Shown here piece after piece: positions 1 through 7,436 of a stretch of DNA of 64,000 bases. Source of the DNA: Cellulomonas persica (lineage in GTDB: Bacteria; Actinomycetota; Actinomycetes; Actinomycetales; Cellulomonadaceae); the NCBI RefSeq assembly GCF_007989825.1, contig NZ_BJUA01000007.1:62001-126000 (forward strand), read 5' to 3'. The stretch's first letter is position 1. Every line of letters starts with the position of its first letter. A program made the translations under genes and the position numbers. The notes beneath the pieces are model-generated. The model made no database searches. It was not told where the DNA came from and saw only the letters and a list, made by a program, of their open reading frames with translations.

Positions 1-422
1 ACGCGGTGCGGACGGTCAAGCAGTTCCTCACGTACGTCAACGGCGCACCGTTCCAGCCGGCGGTTGCGTTCGCGCTGCAGGACGAGGGTGTCGCGGCATG
101 GGTGGACGAGCTCGCGGCGTCGCTCGCGCGGCGCCGGGACCTGCTGAGCGACGGGCTGCGGGCGGCGGGTTTCGCGGTCGCGCGCCCGCAGGGTACGTAC
201 TTCGTCGTGGCGGATGCCGCGCCGCTCGGCTACGACGACGGCGTCGCGCTGTGCCGCGACCTGCCGCGCCTGTGCGGCGTGGTGGGCGTGCCGGTCAGCG
301 CGTTCACCCGGCCCGGATCGCCGACCGACGAGGCCCTGCGCTCGTGGGTGCGCTTCACGTTCGTCAAGCGCGACGACGTGCTCGCCGAGGCGGTCGGACG
401 CCTCGCGCGCCTGGGCGCCTGA
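1..422 (+). CDS. C-terminal part of PLP-dependent aminotransferase, DapC/kynurenine-aminotransferase-like
   Basis: Only the last ~139 residues are in the window; the reading frame is already open at the left edge (frame starting at base 3), so the true start and the PLP lysine lie outside. The visible part matches the small C-terminal domain of fold-type I aminotransferases: FLTYVNGAPFQPA near the left edge, a GTYFVVAD strand, and a VRFTFVKRDD segment that carries the arginine binding the substrate carboxylate. From memory it resembles the mycobacterial N-succinyldiaminopimelate aminotransferase Rv0858c. A second, different DapC-type enzyme is encoded at 59.4-60.6 kb, so this one could equally act on methionine or aromatic amino acids. 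Confidence 0.8.
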   Translation, partial: AVRTVKQFLTYVNGAPFQPAVAFALQDEGVAAWVDELAASLARRRDLLSDGLRAAGFAVARPQGTYFVVADAAPLGYDDGVALCRDLPRLCGVVGVPVSAFTRPGSPTDEALRSWVRFTFVKRDDVLAEAVGRLARLGA

Positions 423-450
423 CGACGTCCGGGCCCGGCCGCTCGTCGGC

Positions 451-1710
451 TCAGCCGGTCCAGCCGCCGCCGGGCCGGTAGGCCGGCGTCGCGAGCGCGA
501 GCACGAGGAGCGCGGAGGCCGCCGCGCCGACCATGACGCCCGCCATCGCGACCGCGTCGCCGCCGAGCAGCCCGGAGACGGGTGAGATGAGGCCCGAGAT
601 CGTGGCCTGCGTGGCACCGATCAGTGCGGCTGCGGTCCCCGCGATCTCGCCGTGCCGGCTCAGCGCGAGGGCCGAGGCGTTGGGCGGCGCGAAGTTCACC
701 ATCGCGAGCACGAGCCACAGCATGACGAGCAGCACGGGCAGCCCGCCGACTCCGGTGATCGCGATGGCCAGCAGCCCGAGCGTGAGCGCGAGCGACACCG
801 GCAGCACGACGCGGATGATGCGGATCGGCGCGACGCGGCGCACGAGGGCCGCGTTGACCTGCGCGCCCGCGACCAGACCGAGCCCGTTGACCGCGAACAG
901 CAGCGAGAACTGGTGCGACGTGAGGCCGTACCCCTCCTGCAGCACGAACGGCGAGCCGACGACGTAGCTCATGAGCACGGCGTTGCCGAGCCCGGGCATG
1001 ATCGCGAGCGCGACGAAGTGCCGGTCGCGCAGCAGTGCCCTGTAGCCGCCGAGCGCGGTGCGCAGGCCCGCGCCGCGGCGGCGCGCGGCGGGGAGCGTCT
1101 CGGGCAGCCGCCGCCAGCAGACGACCCACAGCCCGACGCCGAACAGCCCGAGCGCGAGGAACACCGCGCGCCAGCCGAACTCGCCGGCGATGAGCCCGCC
1201 GACCGACGGCGCGAACAGCGGCGCGATCCCGATGACGAGCATGAGCCGCGAGATGAGCCGCGAGGCGTCCGCGCCGACGAACCGGTCGCGGATCACGGCC
1301 ATCGCGACGACCGTGGCGGACGCGTTGAAGAAGCCCTGCAGCACGCGCAGCGCGATGAGTATCTCGACGCCGGTCACGGCCGCGCACAGCACGGAGGTGA
1401 CGACGTGCAGCGCGACGCCGACGAGCACCGGCAGACGCCGCCCGAACCGGTCGGACAGCGGGCCGATGACGAGCTGGCCGACCGCACCGCCCAGCATCAT
1501 CGCCGTCATGGTGAGCTGCGCGGCCGTGGCCGAGGTGCCGAGGTCGCGCGCGACGTCCGGGAGCGACGGCAGGTAGATGTCGTTCGAGATCGCCGGCAGC
1601 GCGCACATCATGCCGAGCAGCAGGACGTACTTCGCGTGGGGGCGGTAGCCGGTCGCGGGGGCGTCCGCGGTCACGTCGGTCGTGCGGGTGCGGGCTGCGG
1701 TGTCGGTCAC
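451..1710 (-). CDS. MFS multidrug efflux transporter, Bcr/CflA type
   Basis: Predicted 419-residue, 12-helix major facilitator, expected to export drugs or metabolites across the cytoplasmic membrane by proton antiport. Near the N terminus it has the Bcr/CflA-type loop SNDIYLPSLPDVARDLG, followed by the MFS motif A-like GPLSDRFGRR between helices 2 and 3. The open frame extends upstream to 1986, but that extension is Arg/Pro/Ser-rich and non-membrane, so the GTG at 1710 (VTDTAART...) is preferred. It is convergent with the aminotransferase (28-bp gap) and divergent from the SRAP gene across 274 bp. The substrate cannot be read from sequence. Confidence 0.85.
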   Translation of the reverse strand: MTDTAARTRTTDVTADAPATGYRPHAKYVLLLGMMCALPAISNDIYLPSLPDVARDLGTSATAAQLTMTAMMLGGAVGQLVIGPLSDRFGRRLPVLVGVALHVVTSVLCAAVTGVEILIALRVLQGFFNASATVVAMAVIRDRFVGADASRLISRLMLVIGIAPLFAPSVGGLIAGEFGWRAVFLALGLFGVGLWVVCWRRLPETLPAARRRGAGLRTALGGYRALLRDRHFVALAIMPGLGNAVLMSYVVGSPFVLQEGYGLTSHQFSLLFAVNGLGLVAGAQVNAALVRRVAPIRIIRVVLPVSLALTLGLLAIAITGVGGLPVLLVMLWLVLAMVNFAPPNASALALSRHGEIAGTAAALIGATQATISGLISPVSGLLGGDAVAMAGVMVGAAASALLVLALATPAYRPGGGWTG

Positions 1711-1845
1711 GTGGTGTCTCGGTGGTCGCGTCTGGGGTGTCGGTTCGAGGGAGCGGCACGACGAGGGGGCGGGCACGGACCGAGGGTCGGCAGGTCCGTC
1801 GTCGACGGTCGCCCGCCCATGGTGGCATCCGCTGCACGCCTCGCG

Positions 1846-1857
1846 CGAATCGATTCG
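1846..1857. promoter_or_regulatory. 12-bp perfect palindrome between divergent MFS and SRAP genes
   Basis: cgaatcgattcg is its own reverse complement and lies in the divergent intergenic region, 136 bp from the MFS start and 127 bp from the SRAP start. A dimeric repressor such as a TetR or MarR protein could bind here. The spacing does not fit the actinobacterial LexA box (CGAAC-N4-GTTCG). The rest of the 1711-1984 interval shows nothing else I recognise. Confidence 0.3.
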
Positions 1858-1971
1858 ACCTCGCGACCCGCACCGGCATAGAGGATGACCCCGACTTGAC
1901 CTCGACGCCCGGACGACCCCGCGCCGACGGTCTCGGCCCCGACCACCCGGGCGCGTGTCACCGGCGCCTGG

Positions 1972-1977
1972 CAAGGT
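1972..1977 (+). promoter_or_regulatory. -10 box for leaderless SRAP mRNA
   Basis: CAAGGT sits 7 nt before the ATG at 1985, the spacing expected when transcription begins at the start codon. There is no better Shine-Dalgarno, which supports starting translation at the ATG followed by TGC. Confidence 0.4.
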
Positions 1978-1984
1978 GAGCCGC

Positions 1985-2722
1985 ATGTGCGGTCGCTATG
2001 CCTCCTTCCGTGAGGACCAGGCCCTGGCCGACGAGTTCGCGGTCGCGGTCGTCGCCGACGACGTGCGCCTGCTGCCGCCGTCGTGGAACGTCGCGCCGAC
2101 CGACCGCGTGCGCATGGTCGTCGAGCGTGCCGACCGCGAGACCGGCGAGATCACCCGCCGGCTCCAGGTCGCCCGCTGGGGGCTCGTGCCGTCCTGGGCC
2201 AAGGACCCGTCGGTGGGCAGCCGCATGATCAACGCGCGTGTCGAGACGGTCGCGGAGAAGTCCGCGTTCGCGCGCCCGTTCGCCACGCGCCGCGCGCTGA
2301 TGCCCGCCGACGGCTACTACGAGTGGCGCAAGCCCGGGCCCGACCGGCCCGGGAGCCGCAAGCAGCCGTACTACCTGCACCCGGGCGACGACGCGATCGT
2401 CGCGTTGGCGGGCCTGTACGAGTTCTGGCGTGACAAGACCAGGTCCGACGACGACCCCGACCGGTGGCTCGTCAGCGCGACCATCCTGACGCGTCCAGCG
2501 ACCGAGGAGCTGGCGTTCATCCACGACCGCCAGCCCGTGATGCTGCCGCGCAGCGCGTGGGACGCGTGGCTCGACCCTGCGGTCGACGCCGAGGGTGCGC
2601 GCGACCTGCTCGCGGTCGACCCGCCGCACCTGACGCCCACCCCCGTGCGACCCCTGGTCAACGCGGTCGCCAACAACGGGCCCGACCTGCTCGTGCCCGA
2701 CCCGGAACCCGCCGACGCCTGA
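1985..2722 (+). CDS. SOS response-associated peptidase family protein (SRAP, YedK/HMCES)
   Basis: 245 residues beginning Met-Cys-Gly-Arg-Tyr. In this family the Met is removed and Cys2 forms a covalent thiazolidine crosslink with abasic sites in single-stranded DNA, shielding them during replication. The other hallmark residues are present: NVAPTD, ARWGLVPSWAK, a YYEWR glutamate and a HDRQPVMLP histidine. The start is fixed by the need for Cys at position 2; a GTG 30 bp upstream would bury it. The gene stands alone, divergent from the exporter and convergent with the adenylate cyclase. No convincing LexA box was seen upstream. Confidence 0.93.
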   Translation: MCGRYASFREDQALADEFAVAVVADDVRLLPPSWNVAPTDRVRMVVERADRETGEITRRLQVARWGLVPSWAKDPSVGSRMINARVETVAEKSAFARPFATRRALMPADGYYEWRKPGPDRPGSRKQPYYLHPGDDAIVALAGLYEFWRDKTRSDDDPDRWLVSATILTRPATEELAFIHDRQPVMLPRSAWDAWLDPAVDAEGARDLLAVDPPHLTPTPVRPLVNAVANNGPDLLVPDPEPADA

Positions 2723-2751
2723 GGCGCCGGTCGACCTGCCGACGTCGGGCA

Positions 2752-2809
2752 GGGTCAGGACGCGGTCGCCGCGTCGAGCCGGGTCAGGACTCGGTGGACG
2801 CGTCCAGCC
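2752..2809. repeat. 29-bp tandem duplication across the stop codon of the cyclase gene
   Basis: Two adjacent 29-bp copies (2752-2780 and 2781-2809), each beginning gggtcaggac, match at 25 of 29 positions. The second contains the last codons and stop of the adenylate cyclase (LDASTES-stop); the first preserves a similar LDAATAS-stop just downstream. It looks like a slippage duplication of the gene's 3' end. Confidence 0.7.
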
Positions 2810-3875
2810 GGACGGGCGTCACGGAGCCCAGGCCCTGCAGCTCGCGTGCGGGCAGCTCGGTGAGCGTGAAGCGCGGGTCACGCGCCAGCACGGCCGCGGT
2901 CCCGACATCGGTGAGCACGGTCGACGGCTCGGCGATGTCGGTCAGCCGCGCCGCGAGGTTCACCGACGGCCCGAACACGTCGCCGAACCGGGACAGCACG
3001 CGCGCCCAGACCATCCCGACGCGCACGGGCGTCACGCCGCGCGCCCCCTCGGCGAGCCCGCCGGCCGCCTGCTCGGACGTCACGTCGATCTCGCGGCCGA
3101 GCGTCTCGGCGAGCCCGAGCGCGACCCTGGCGCCCGCCTCGGGGGTGTCTGCGACGAACAGCACCGCGTCACCGATGGTCTTCACGACGCGCCCGCCGCC
3201 CGCGGTCACCACGTCACGCGCGGCGGCCTCGAACCGCTGCACGAAGTGCGACAGGTCGGTCGAGCCCAGCCCCGCGGTGCGCCGCGTGAACGAGACCATG
3301 TCGGCGAACCCGACGGCACGAGCGAGGGGCAGCGCACCGGGCTCGCTGCCGGTCCGTCCGATCTCGCCGAACTCGGCGGCGTACCGGCCCGCGATGGCGG
3401 CGAGCTGACGCCGGTAGGAGTGCACGAGCTGGGCCTCGAGCACCGGGGCGAGGTCCGCGAGCCGGTCCAGGACGAGCAGGCGCGCGGTCGCGTCGTCGAG
3501 CTCGTAACGCGAGGCCATGTCCTCGACGAGCGCCTCGACCTGCCACAGCGCGAGCCGGTCCGACGTGTGCCCGAGCGCGCGCGTCACGGTGATGACCGTG
3601 TTGAGGTCGAGGCCGTGGTCCCGCATGAGCGACGCGGCGCGGTCGACCGCCTCGGCGTCGCTGTCGGAGAAGTACGTGTCGTCAGGGTCGGCGTGCGGCA
3701 GGCCGAGCGTCGACCAGAACGTCGAGACGAAGTCGAGGCCGATGCCCGCACGCTCGGCGAGCTCGCGCGCGCTGTGGGTCCGGCCACCGCCGAGCAGTGC
3801 GGCGTCGATCTCGTCGACGGTCGCCGCGAGCGCGGGCTGCTGAGCGGTCGGTACGTCGTCGTCAGGGCCAGGCAC
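2784..3875 (-). CDS. class III adenylate cyclase (Rv1264-like)
   Basis: 363-residue soluble protein with an N-terminal helical regulatory half (about 1-180) and a C-terminal class III cyclase domain. Catalytic positions are intact: metal aspartates D192 (FADMVSFT) and D236 (KTIGDAVLF), purine-selecting K232 and D299, and transition-state N306 and R310 (NLAAR). It should therefore make cAMP from ATP. The N-terminal half recalls the autoinhibitory pH-sensing domain of mycobacterial Rv1264, which is inference from similarity. It reads away from birA, with a 15-bp gap to the end of birA. Its product would feed the CRP/GlxR-type sites seen upstream of sdhC and gltA. A TACCCT box 7 nt before the GTG suggests a leaderless transcript. 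Confidence 0.9.
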   Translation of the reverse strand: MPGPDDDVPTAQQPALAATVDEIDAALLGGGRTHSARELAERAGIGLDFVSTFWSTLGLPHADPDDTYFSDSDAEAVDRAASLMRDHGLDLNTVITVTRALGHTSDRLALWQVEALVEDMASRYELDDATARLLVLDRLADLAPVLEAQLVHSYRRQLAAIAGRYAAEFGEIGRTGSEPGALPLARAVGFADMVSFTRRTAGLGSTDLSHFVQRFEAAARDVVTAGGGRVVKTIGDAVLFVADTPEAGARVALGLAETLGREIDVTSEQAAGGLAEGARGVTPVRVGMVWARVLSRFGDVFGPSVNLAARLTDIAEPSTVLTDVGTAAVLARDPRFTLTELPARELQGLGSVTPVRLDASTES

Positions 3876-3882
3876 GGGAACG

Positions 3883-3888
3883 AGGGTA
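3883..3888 (-). promoter_or_regulatory. -10 box for leaderless adenylate cyclase mRNA
   Basis: TACCCT (read on the minus strand) is separated by 7 nt from the GTG at 3875, so transcription probably starts at the start codon. The box nearly abuts the birA stop, indicating the cyclase has its own promoter. Confidence 0.5.
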
Positions 3889-3890
3889 GT

Positions 3891-4754
3891 TCACGCGGTC
3901 GTGCGCAGGTGACGCACGTCACCGGCGAGCACCCGAACGGGGTCACCCTCCGGCGGCCGGACGACGAGCGCTCCGTCGTCGTCCAGGCGTTCGGCGACGC
4001 CGGCGAGCACGTCACCGCCCGGCAGGTCGACCGCGACCGACGTCCCGATCGTCGAGGTGACCGCCGCGACGTCGTCGGCCAGACCGGACTCGACCACGGA
4101 CCCGCCCGCGGCGTCCCAGCGGCTCTCGATCGCCTCGAGCGCCTCCACCAGCCCGACGAGCACCGCGAGCCGGTCGACGTGCCGCGCACCCGCGAGCTCG
4201 AGCGACGTCGCCGAGGGAACGGGCAGCTCGTCCTGCGTCTGCAGCACGTTGAGCCCGATCCCGACGACGGCCGCGGTCGCCCCGTCCGCGAGCGTGACGA
4301 GCTCGGTGAGGATCCCGCCGACCTTGCGGTGCGGTCCCCAGCCCTCGAGCGGCGTCGCGGCGGGCACCAGCACGTCGTTCGGCCACTTGAGCGACGCGGC
4401 CACGCCCGCCGTCGCGCGCACGGCGGTCACCGCACCGAGCCCCGCGAGCAGCGGGAGCCACCCGTACAGCTCGGGCGCCATGCGCAGGCGGACGACGAAC
4501 GAGCAGGTCACCGCCGTCCCGGGCGGCGTCTGCCAGACGCGGTCGCGCCGTCCGCGCCCCGACGCCTGGTGGTCCGCGACGAGCAGGCTGCGGTCCGGCC
4601 AGGACGTCGCGTCGGCCCGCAGGTCGCACGTCACGTCGAGGTTCGTCGACCCGGTGCGCGGCACCACCTCGACGCGCGCGAGCGGGCCGGCGGGCCGCTG
4701 CAGCAGCCCGCGCACCTCGTCGGGATCCAGCGTCCGCCGCACGTGCGTGGTCAT
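3891..4754 (-). CDS. birA: biotin--[acetyl-CoA-carboxylase] ligase BirA
   Basis: 287-residue biotin protein ligase that makes biotinyl-5'-AMP and transfers biotin to the carrier lysine of carboxylases, here most likely the AccA protein encoded at 11.7-13.5 kb. The core motifs are present: GSTNLDV, the biotinyl-AMP loop [15 protein letters not shown] and the C-terminal SH3-like domain ending GDVRHLRT. There is no N-terminal helix-turn-helix, so it should not act as a biotin repressor. It is divergent from accD, its pathway partner. Two in-frame ATGs exist; 4754 is preferred over 4763 because a weak GAGGAT -10 (4762-4767) lies 7 nt upstream of it. Confidence 0.93.
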   Translation of the reverse strand: MTTHVRRTLDPDEVRGLLQRPAGPLARVEVVPRTGSTNLDVTCDLRADATSWPDRSLLVADHQASGRGRRDRVWQTPPGTAVTCSFVVRLRMAPELYGWLPLLAGLGAVTAVRATAGVAASLKWPNDVLVPAATPLEGWGPHRKVGGILTELVTLADGATAAVVGIGLNVLQTQDELPVPSATSLELAGARHVDRLAVLVGLVEALEAIESRWDAAGGSVVESGLADDVAAVTSTIGTSVAVDLPGGDVLAGVAERLDDDGALVVRPPEGDPVRVLAGDVRHLRTTA

Positions 4755-4865
4755 GGGACCCATCCTCGCCCCAACGCCCGCACAGCACGCGACTTGTGGG
4801 ATGCCGACGACACGACGCGCGCAAACCCGTCCGTGCCGCGCACCCATCTGGAGCCTGTCGACAAC

Positions 4866-4871
4866 TAGCCT
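4866..4871 (+). promoter_or_regulatory. -10 box for leaderless accD mRNA
   Basis: TAGCCT followed by 7 nt (cggtcgg) and then the GTG at 4879. No Shine-Dalgarno sequence precedes this GTG, which fits leaderless transcription and decides the start. Confidence 0.55.
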
Positions 4872-4878
4872 CGGTCGG

Positions 4879-6489
4879 GTGACCCAGACCGAAGCCGCCC
4901 AGGACGCGACCCGGCAGCCCCCGCGGACCACCGCGGGCAAGCTCGCCGACCTCGCAGGACGCCGCGCCGCGCAGGACGCCGCCGAGGCGACCGCCGTGGA
5001 CAAGCAGCACGCGCGAGGCAAGAAGACCGCGCGCGAGCGCATCGACCAGCTGCTCGACCCGGGCTCGTTCACCGAGATCGACGCGTTCGTGCGGCACCGG
5101 TCGACGAACTTCGGCCTCGACGCCAAGCGCATCCCCGGTGACGGCGTCGTCGTCGGCCACGGCACGGTCGACGGACGCCCGGTCGCGGTGTACTCGCAGG
5201 ACTTCACGGTCTTCGGCGGGAGCCTCGGCGAGGTGCACGGCCAGAAGATCACCAAGGTCATGGATCTCGCGCTGCGCACCGGGGTGCCGCTGATCGGGAT
5301 CAGCGACGGCGGTGGCGCGCGCATCCAGGAGGGCGTCGCCGGCCTGACGCAGTTCGCGGAGATCTTCCGGCGCAACGTCGCGGCGAGCGGCGTCATCCCG
5401 CAGATCAGCCTGATCCTCGGCCCGTCGGCGGGCGGTGCGGTGTACTCCCCCGCGCTGACCGACTTCATCGTCATGGCCGACGGCACGTCGAACATGTTCA
5501 TCACCGGCCCGGACGTGATCCGCGCGGTCACCGGAGAGGACGTGGGCTTCGAGGAGCTCGGCGGCGCGACCACGCACAACGCCCGCTCAGGCGTCGCGCA
5601 CTACCTCGCGTCCGACGAGGACGACGCGATCGACTACGTGCGCTCGCTGCTGGCCTACCTGCCGCAGAACAACCTCACGGACCCGCCGCTGTACCCGCAC
5701 GAGACCGACCTCGCGCCGAACGAACACGACCTCGCGCTCGACACGCTCGTCCCGGACTCGGACAACCAGCCGTACGACATGCGCACGGTCGTCGAGGCCG
5801 TGCTCGACGACGGTGTACTTCTCGAGGTGCAGCCGTTGTACGCGGGCAACGTCCTCATCGGCTTCGGGCACGTCGAGGGGCACCCCGTCGGCATCGTCGC
5901 GAACCAGCCGCAGCAGATGGCCGGCACGCTCGACATCAACGCGTCCGAGAAGGCGGCGCGGTTCGTGCGCACGTGCGACGCGTTCAACATCCCCGTGCTG
6001 ACGTTCGTCGACGTGCCGGGCTTCCTGCCGGGCACCGACCAGGAGTGGAACGGGATCATCCGGCGCGGCGCGAAGCTCATCTTCGCCTACGCCGAGGCGA
6101 CCGTCCCGCTCGTCACGGTCATCACGCGCAAGGCGTACGGCGGCGCGTACATCGTCATGGGCTCCAAGCAGCTCGGCGCCGACGTGAACCTCGCATGGCC
6201 GACCGCGCAGATCGCGGTCATGGGCGCCGGCGGCGCCGTCAACATCCTGCAGCGCGGCGCCCTGAAGAAGGTCGCCGACGCGGGCGGCGACGTCGAGGCC
6301 GAGCGCAAGCGCCTGACGGCCGAGTACGAGGACGCCATCGTCAACCCGTGGGACGCGGCCGACCGCGGCTACGTCGACGCCGTGATCGAGCCGTCGCAGA
6401 CGCGCGTCGAGATCACCAAGGCCCTGCGGCTGCTACGCACCAAGCGCGCGAGCCTGCCGCCCAAGAAGCACGGCAACATCCCGCTGTAG
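4879..6489 (+). CDS. accD: acyl-CoA carboxylase carboxyltransferase (beta) subunit
   Basis: 536-residue carboxyltransferase of the propionyl/acetyl-CoA carboxylase family. It moves CO2 from carboxybiotin on the alpha subunit to acyl-CoA, feeding methylmalonyl- or malonyl-CoA synthesis. Crotonase-fold N and C halves are complete, with oxyanion-type glycine pairs in [10 protein letters not shown] and in the [11 protein letters not shown] region. Order and neighbours (divergent birA; accE downstream; maf and accA within 5 kb) match the mycobacterial accD5 locus. The open frame upstream of 4879 overlaps birA antisense and is not protein-like. Substrate preference (propionyl versus acetyl) is inferred from locus similarity only. 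Confidence 0.93.
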   Translation: MTQTEAAQDATRQPPRTTAGKLADLAGRRAAQDAAEATAVDKQHARGKKTARERIDQLLDPGSFTEIDAFVRHRSTNFGLDAKRIPGDGVVVGHGTVDGRPVAVYSQDFTVFGGSLGEVHGQKITKVMDLALRTGVPLIGISDGGGARIQEGVAGLTQFAEIFRRNVAASGVIPQISLILGPSAGGAVYSPALTDFIVMADGTSNMFITGPDVIRAVTGEDVGFEELGGATTHNARSGVAHYLASDEDDAIDYVRSLLAYLPQNNLTDPPLYPHETDLAPNEHDLALDTLVPDSDNQPYDMRTVVEAVLDDGVLLEVQPLYAGNVLIGFGHVEGHPVGIVANQPQQMAGTLDINASEKAARFVRTCDAFNIPVLTFVDVPGFLPGTDQEWNGIIRRGAKLIFAYAEATVPLVTVITRKAYGGAYIVMGSKQLGADVNLAWPTAQIAVMGAGGAVNILQRGALKKVADAGGDVEAERKRLTAEYEDAIVNPWDAADRGYVDAVIEPSQTRVEITKALRLLRTKRASLPPKKHGNIPL

Positions 6490-6502
6490 GACAGGACCCA
6501 CG

Positions 6503-7084
6503 ATGACCCACGAGCACGACGACCAGCACGAGCACGACGACCAGCACGAGCACGACGACGGCCACGACTCGCCGGCGCACGGGCCCGCACCGCTGACCGA
6601 CGTCGACCCCGCCGCGCTGCACGCCGCGGTGGACGCGCTCGCCGCCACGCTCCACGAGTACGTCGACACCGCGATCGGCGTCCGCGCCGAGTTCGGCTCG
6701 TCGGAGGCCGACGAGGACCCGCGCATCCTGGCGCTCGAGGCACGCGTGGGCACCCTCAACGCGGGCCTGTACGACGCCATCCACGAGCGTCTCGGGATGC
6801 ACTCGGACCTGACGGGCATGACCTGGCAGGACGACGACGAGGACGACGAGGGCACGCTCGGCGACGACGAGGAGAGCGACTCGTTCCACGTCGGCCTCGT
6901 CGTGGTGCGCACGCCGTCGGCGGGAGACCGCACGCTCGACTCCGCTCTCGACGTCGTCGAGGCCGGGGCCGCGGACATCACGCAGTCGCTCGTCGAGGCA
7001 GGCTTCTCGGTGGTCGAGTGGGGCGTCGCGCGCGGGTCGCACGTGATCCTGGGCGACGAGGACGACGACGAGGACGACGCATGA
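6503..7084 (+). CDS. unknown acidic protein with His/Asp repeats, between accD and accE
   Basis: 193 residues, not recognised. The N terminus is a metal-ligand-like tract built from three HEHDDQ-type repeats; residues ~30-90 look helical; an Asp/Glu run (~111-125, DDDEDDEGTLGDDEE) precedes a C-terminal alpha/beta segment (FHVGLVVVRTP ... FSVVEWGVARG); the extreme C terminus is again all acidic (DEDDDEDDA). It lies 13 bp after accD and its stop overlaps the accE start (ATGA), so it is co-transcribed and translationally coupled with the carboxylase. That position suggests a carboxylase accessory or a metal-binding role, but no function can be assigned from sequence. Confidence 0.85.
   Translation: MTHEHDDQHEHDDQHEHDDGHDSPAHGPAPLTDVDPAALHAAVDALAATLHEYVDTAIGVRAEFGSSEADEDPRILALEARVGTLNAGLYDAIHERLGMHSDLTGMTWQDDDEDDEGTLGDDEESDSFHVGLVVVRTPSAGDRTLDSALDVVEAGAADITQSLVEAGFSVVEWGVARGSHVILGDEDDDEDDA
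6509..6562 (+). repeat. 18-bp tandem repeat, three copies, encoding HEHDDQ
   Basis: cacgagcacgacgaccag occurs at 6509-6526 and 6527-6544 exactly, and at 6545-6562 with the last codon changed to ggc. It is in frame within the unknown acc-cluster protein, so copy number could vary without frameshift. Confidence 0.85.
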
Positions 7085-7296
7085 GCGAGGACGCCCAGCT
7101 CCAGGTCGTGCGTGGCGCGCCCGACGACGTCGAGCTCGCCGCGCTCGTCGCCGGGCTCATGGCCGCCGCGACCTCCGCGCCGGCCGGACCATCGACGAGC
7201 TCGTCGTCGGCGTGGTCCGACCGGCGCCGCCAGCTCCGCCCGGTCGCGAGCCCCCCTCCGGGCCCGGACTCGTGGCGCTGGAGCCTGCGGGGCTGA
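7081..7296 (+). CDS. accE: acyl-CoA carboxylase epsilon subunit
   Basis: 71-residue small subunit found only in actinobacterial acyl-CoA carboxylases, where it bridges alpha and beta subunits and stimulates activity. The family pattern is visible: an N-terminal VVRGAPDDVELAALVAGL helix and a C-terminal Trp-rich motif with SAWSDRRRQLR and DSWRWSLRG. It starts inside the stop of the preceding unknown gene (ATGA overlap). A GC-rich hairpin follows at 7361-7382, probably ending the accD-accE operon. Confidence 0.88.
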   Translation: MSEDAQLQVVRGAPDDVELAALVAGLMAAATSAPAGPSTSSSSAWSDRRRQLRPVASPPPGPDSWRWSLRG

Positions 7297-7360
7297 CGGG
7301 CTGGGTGCGGCGCCCCCTGCGCGCCGCACGTGCGGGCCCGTCACCACTGAAGACGTTCGA

Positions 7361-7382
7361 CGGACCCGTTTGGTTGGGTCCG
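7361..7382 (+). terminator. hairpin after the acc operon
   Basis: cggaccc and gggtccg form a 7-bp stem around an 8-nt loop, 64 bp after accE. There is no U-tract, as is common in actinobacteria. Confidence 0.4.
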
Positions 7383-7423
7383 CCACGCGGATTCCTTCGT
7401 CGAGCTCGTGGGCTACCGACGAG

Positions 7424-7429
7424 TAGGGT
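7424..7429 (+). promoter_or_regulatory. -10 box for leaderless DUF885 gene
   Basis: TAGGGT lies 7 nt before the ATG at 7437; no ribosome-binding site is present. Confidence 0.5.
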
Positions 7430-7436
7430 CGAGCGC

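Noticed and set aside
1846..1857. LexA/SOS box for the SRAP gene
   Set aside because: The palindrome has CGAAT-CG-ATTCG, with a 2-bp rather than 4-bp centre; it does not match the actinobacterial SOS box.
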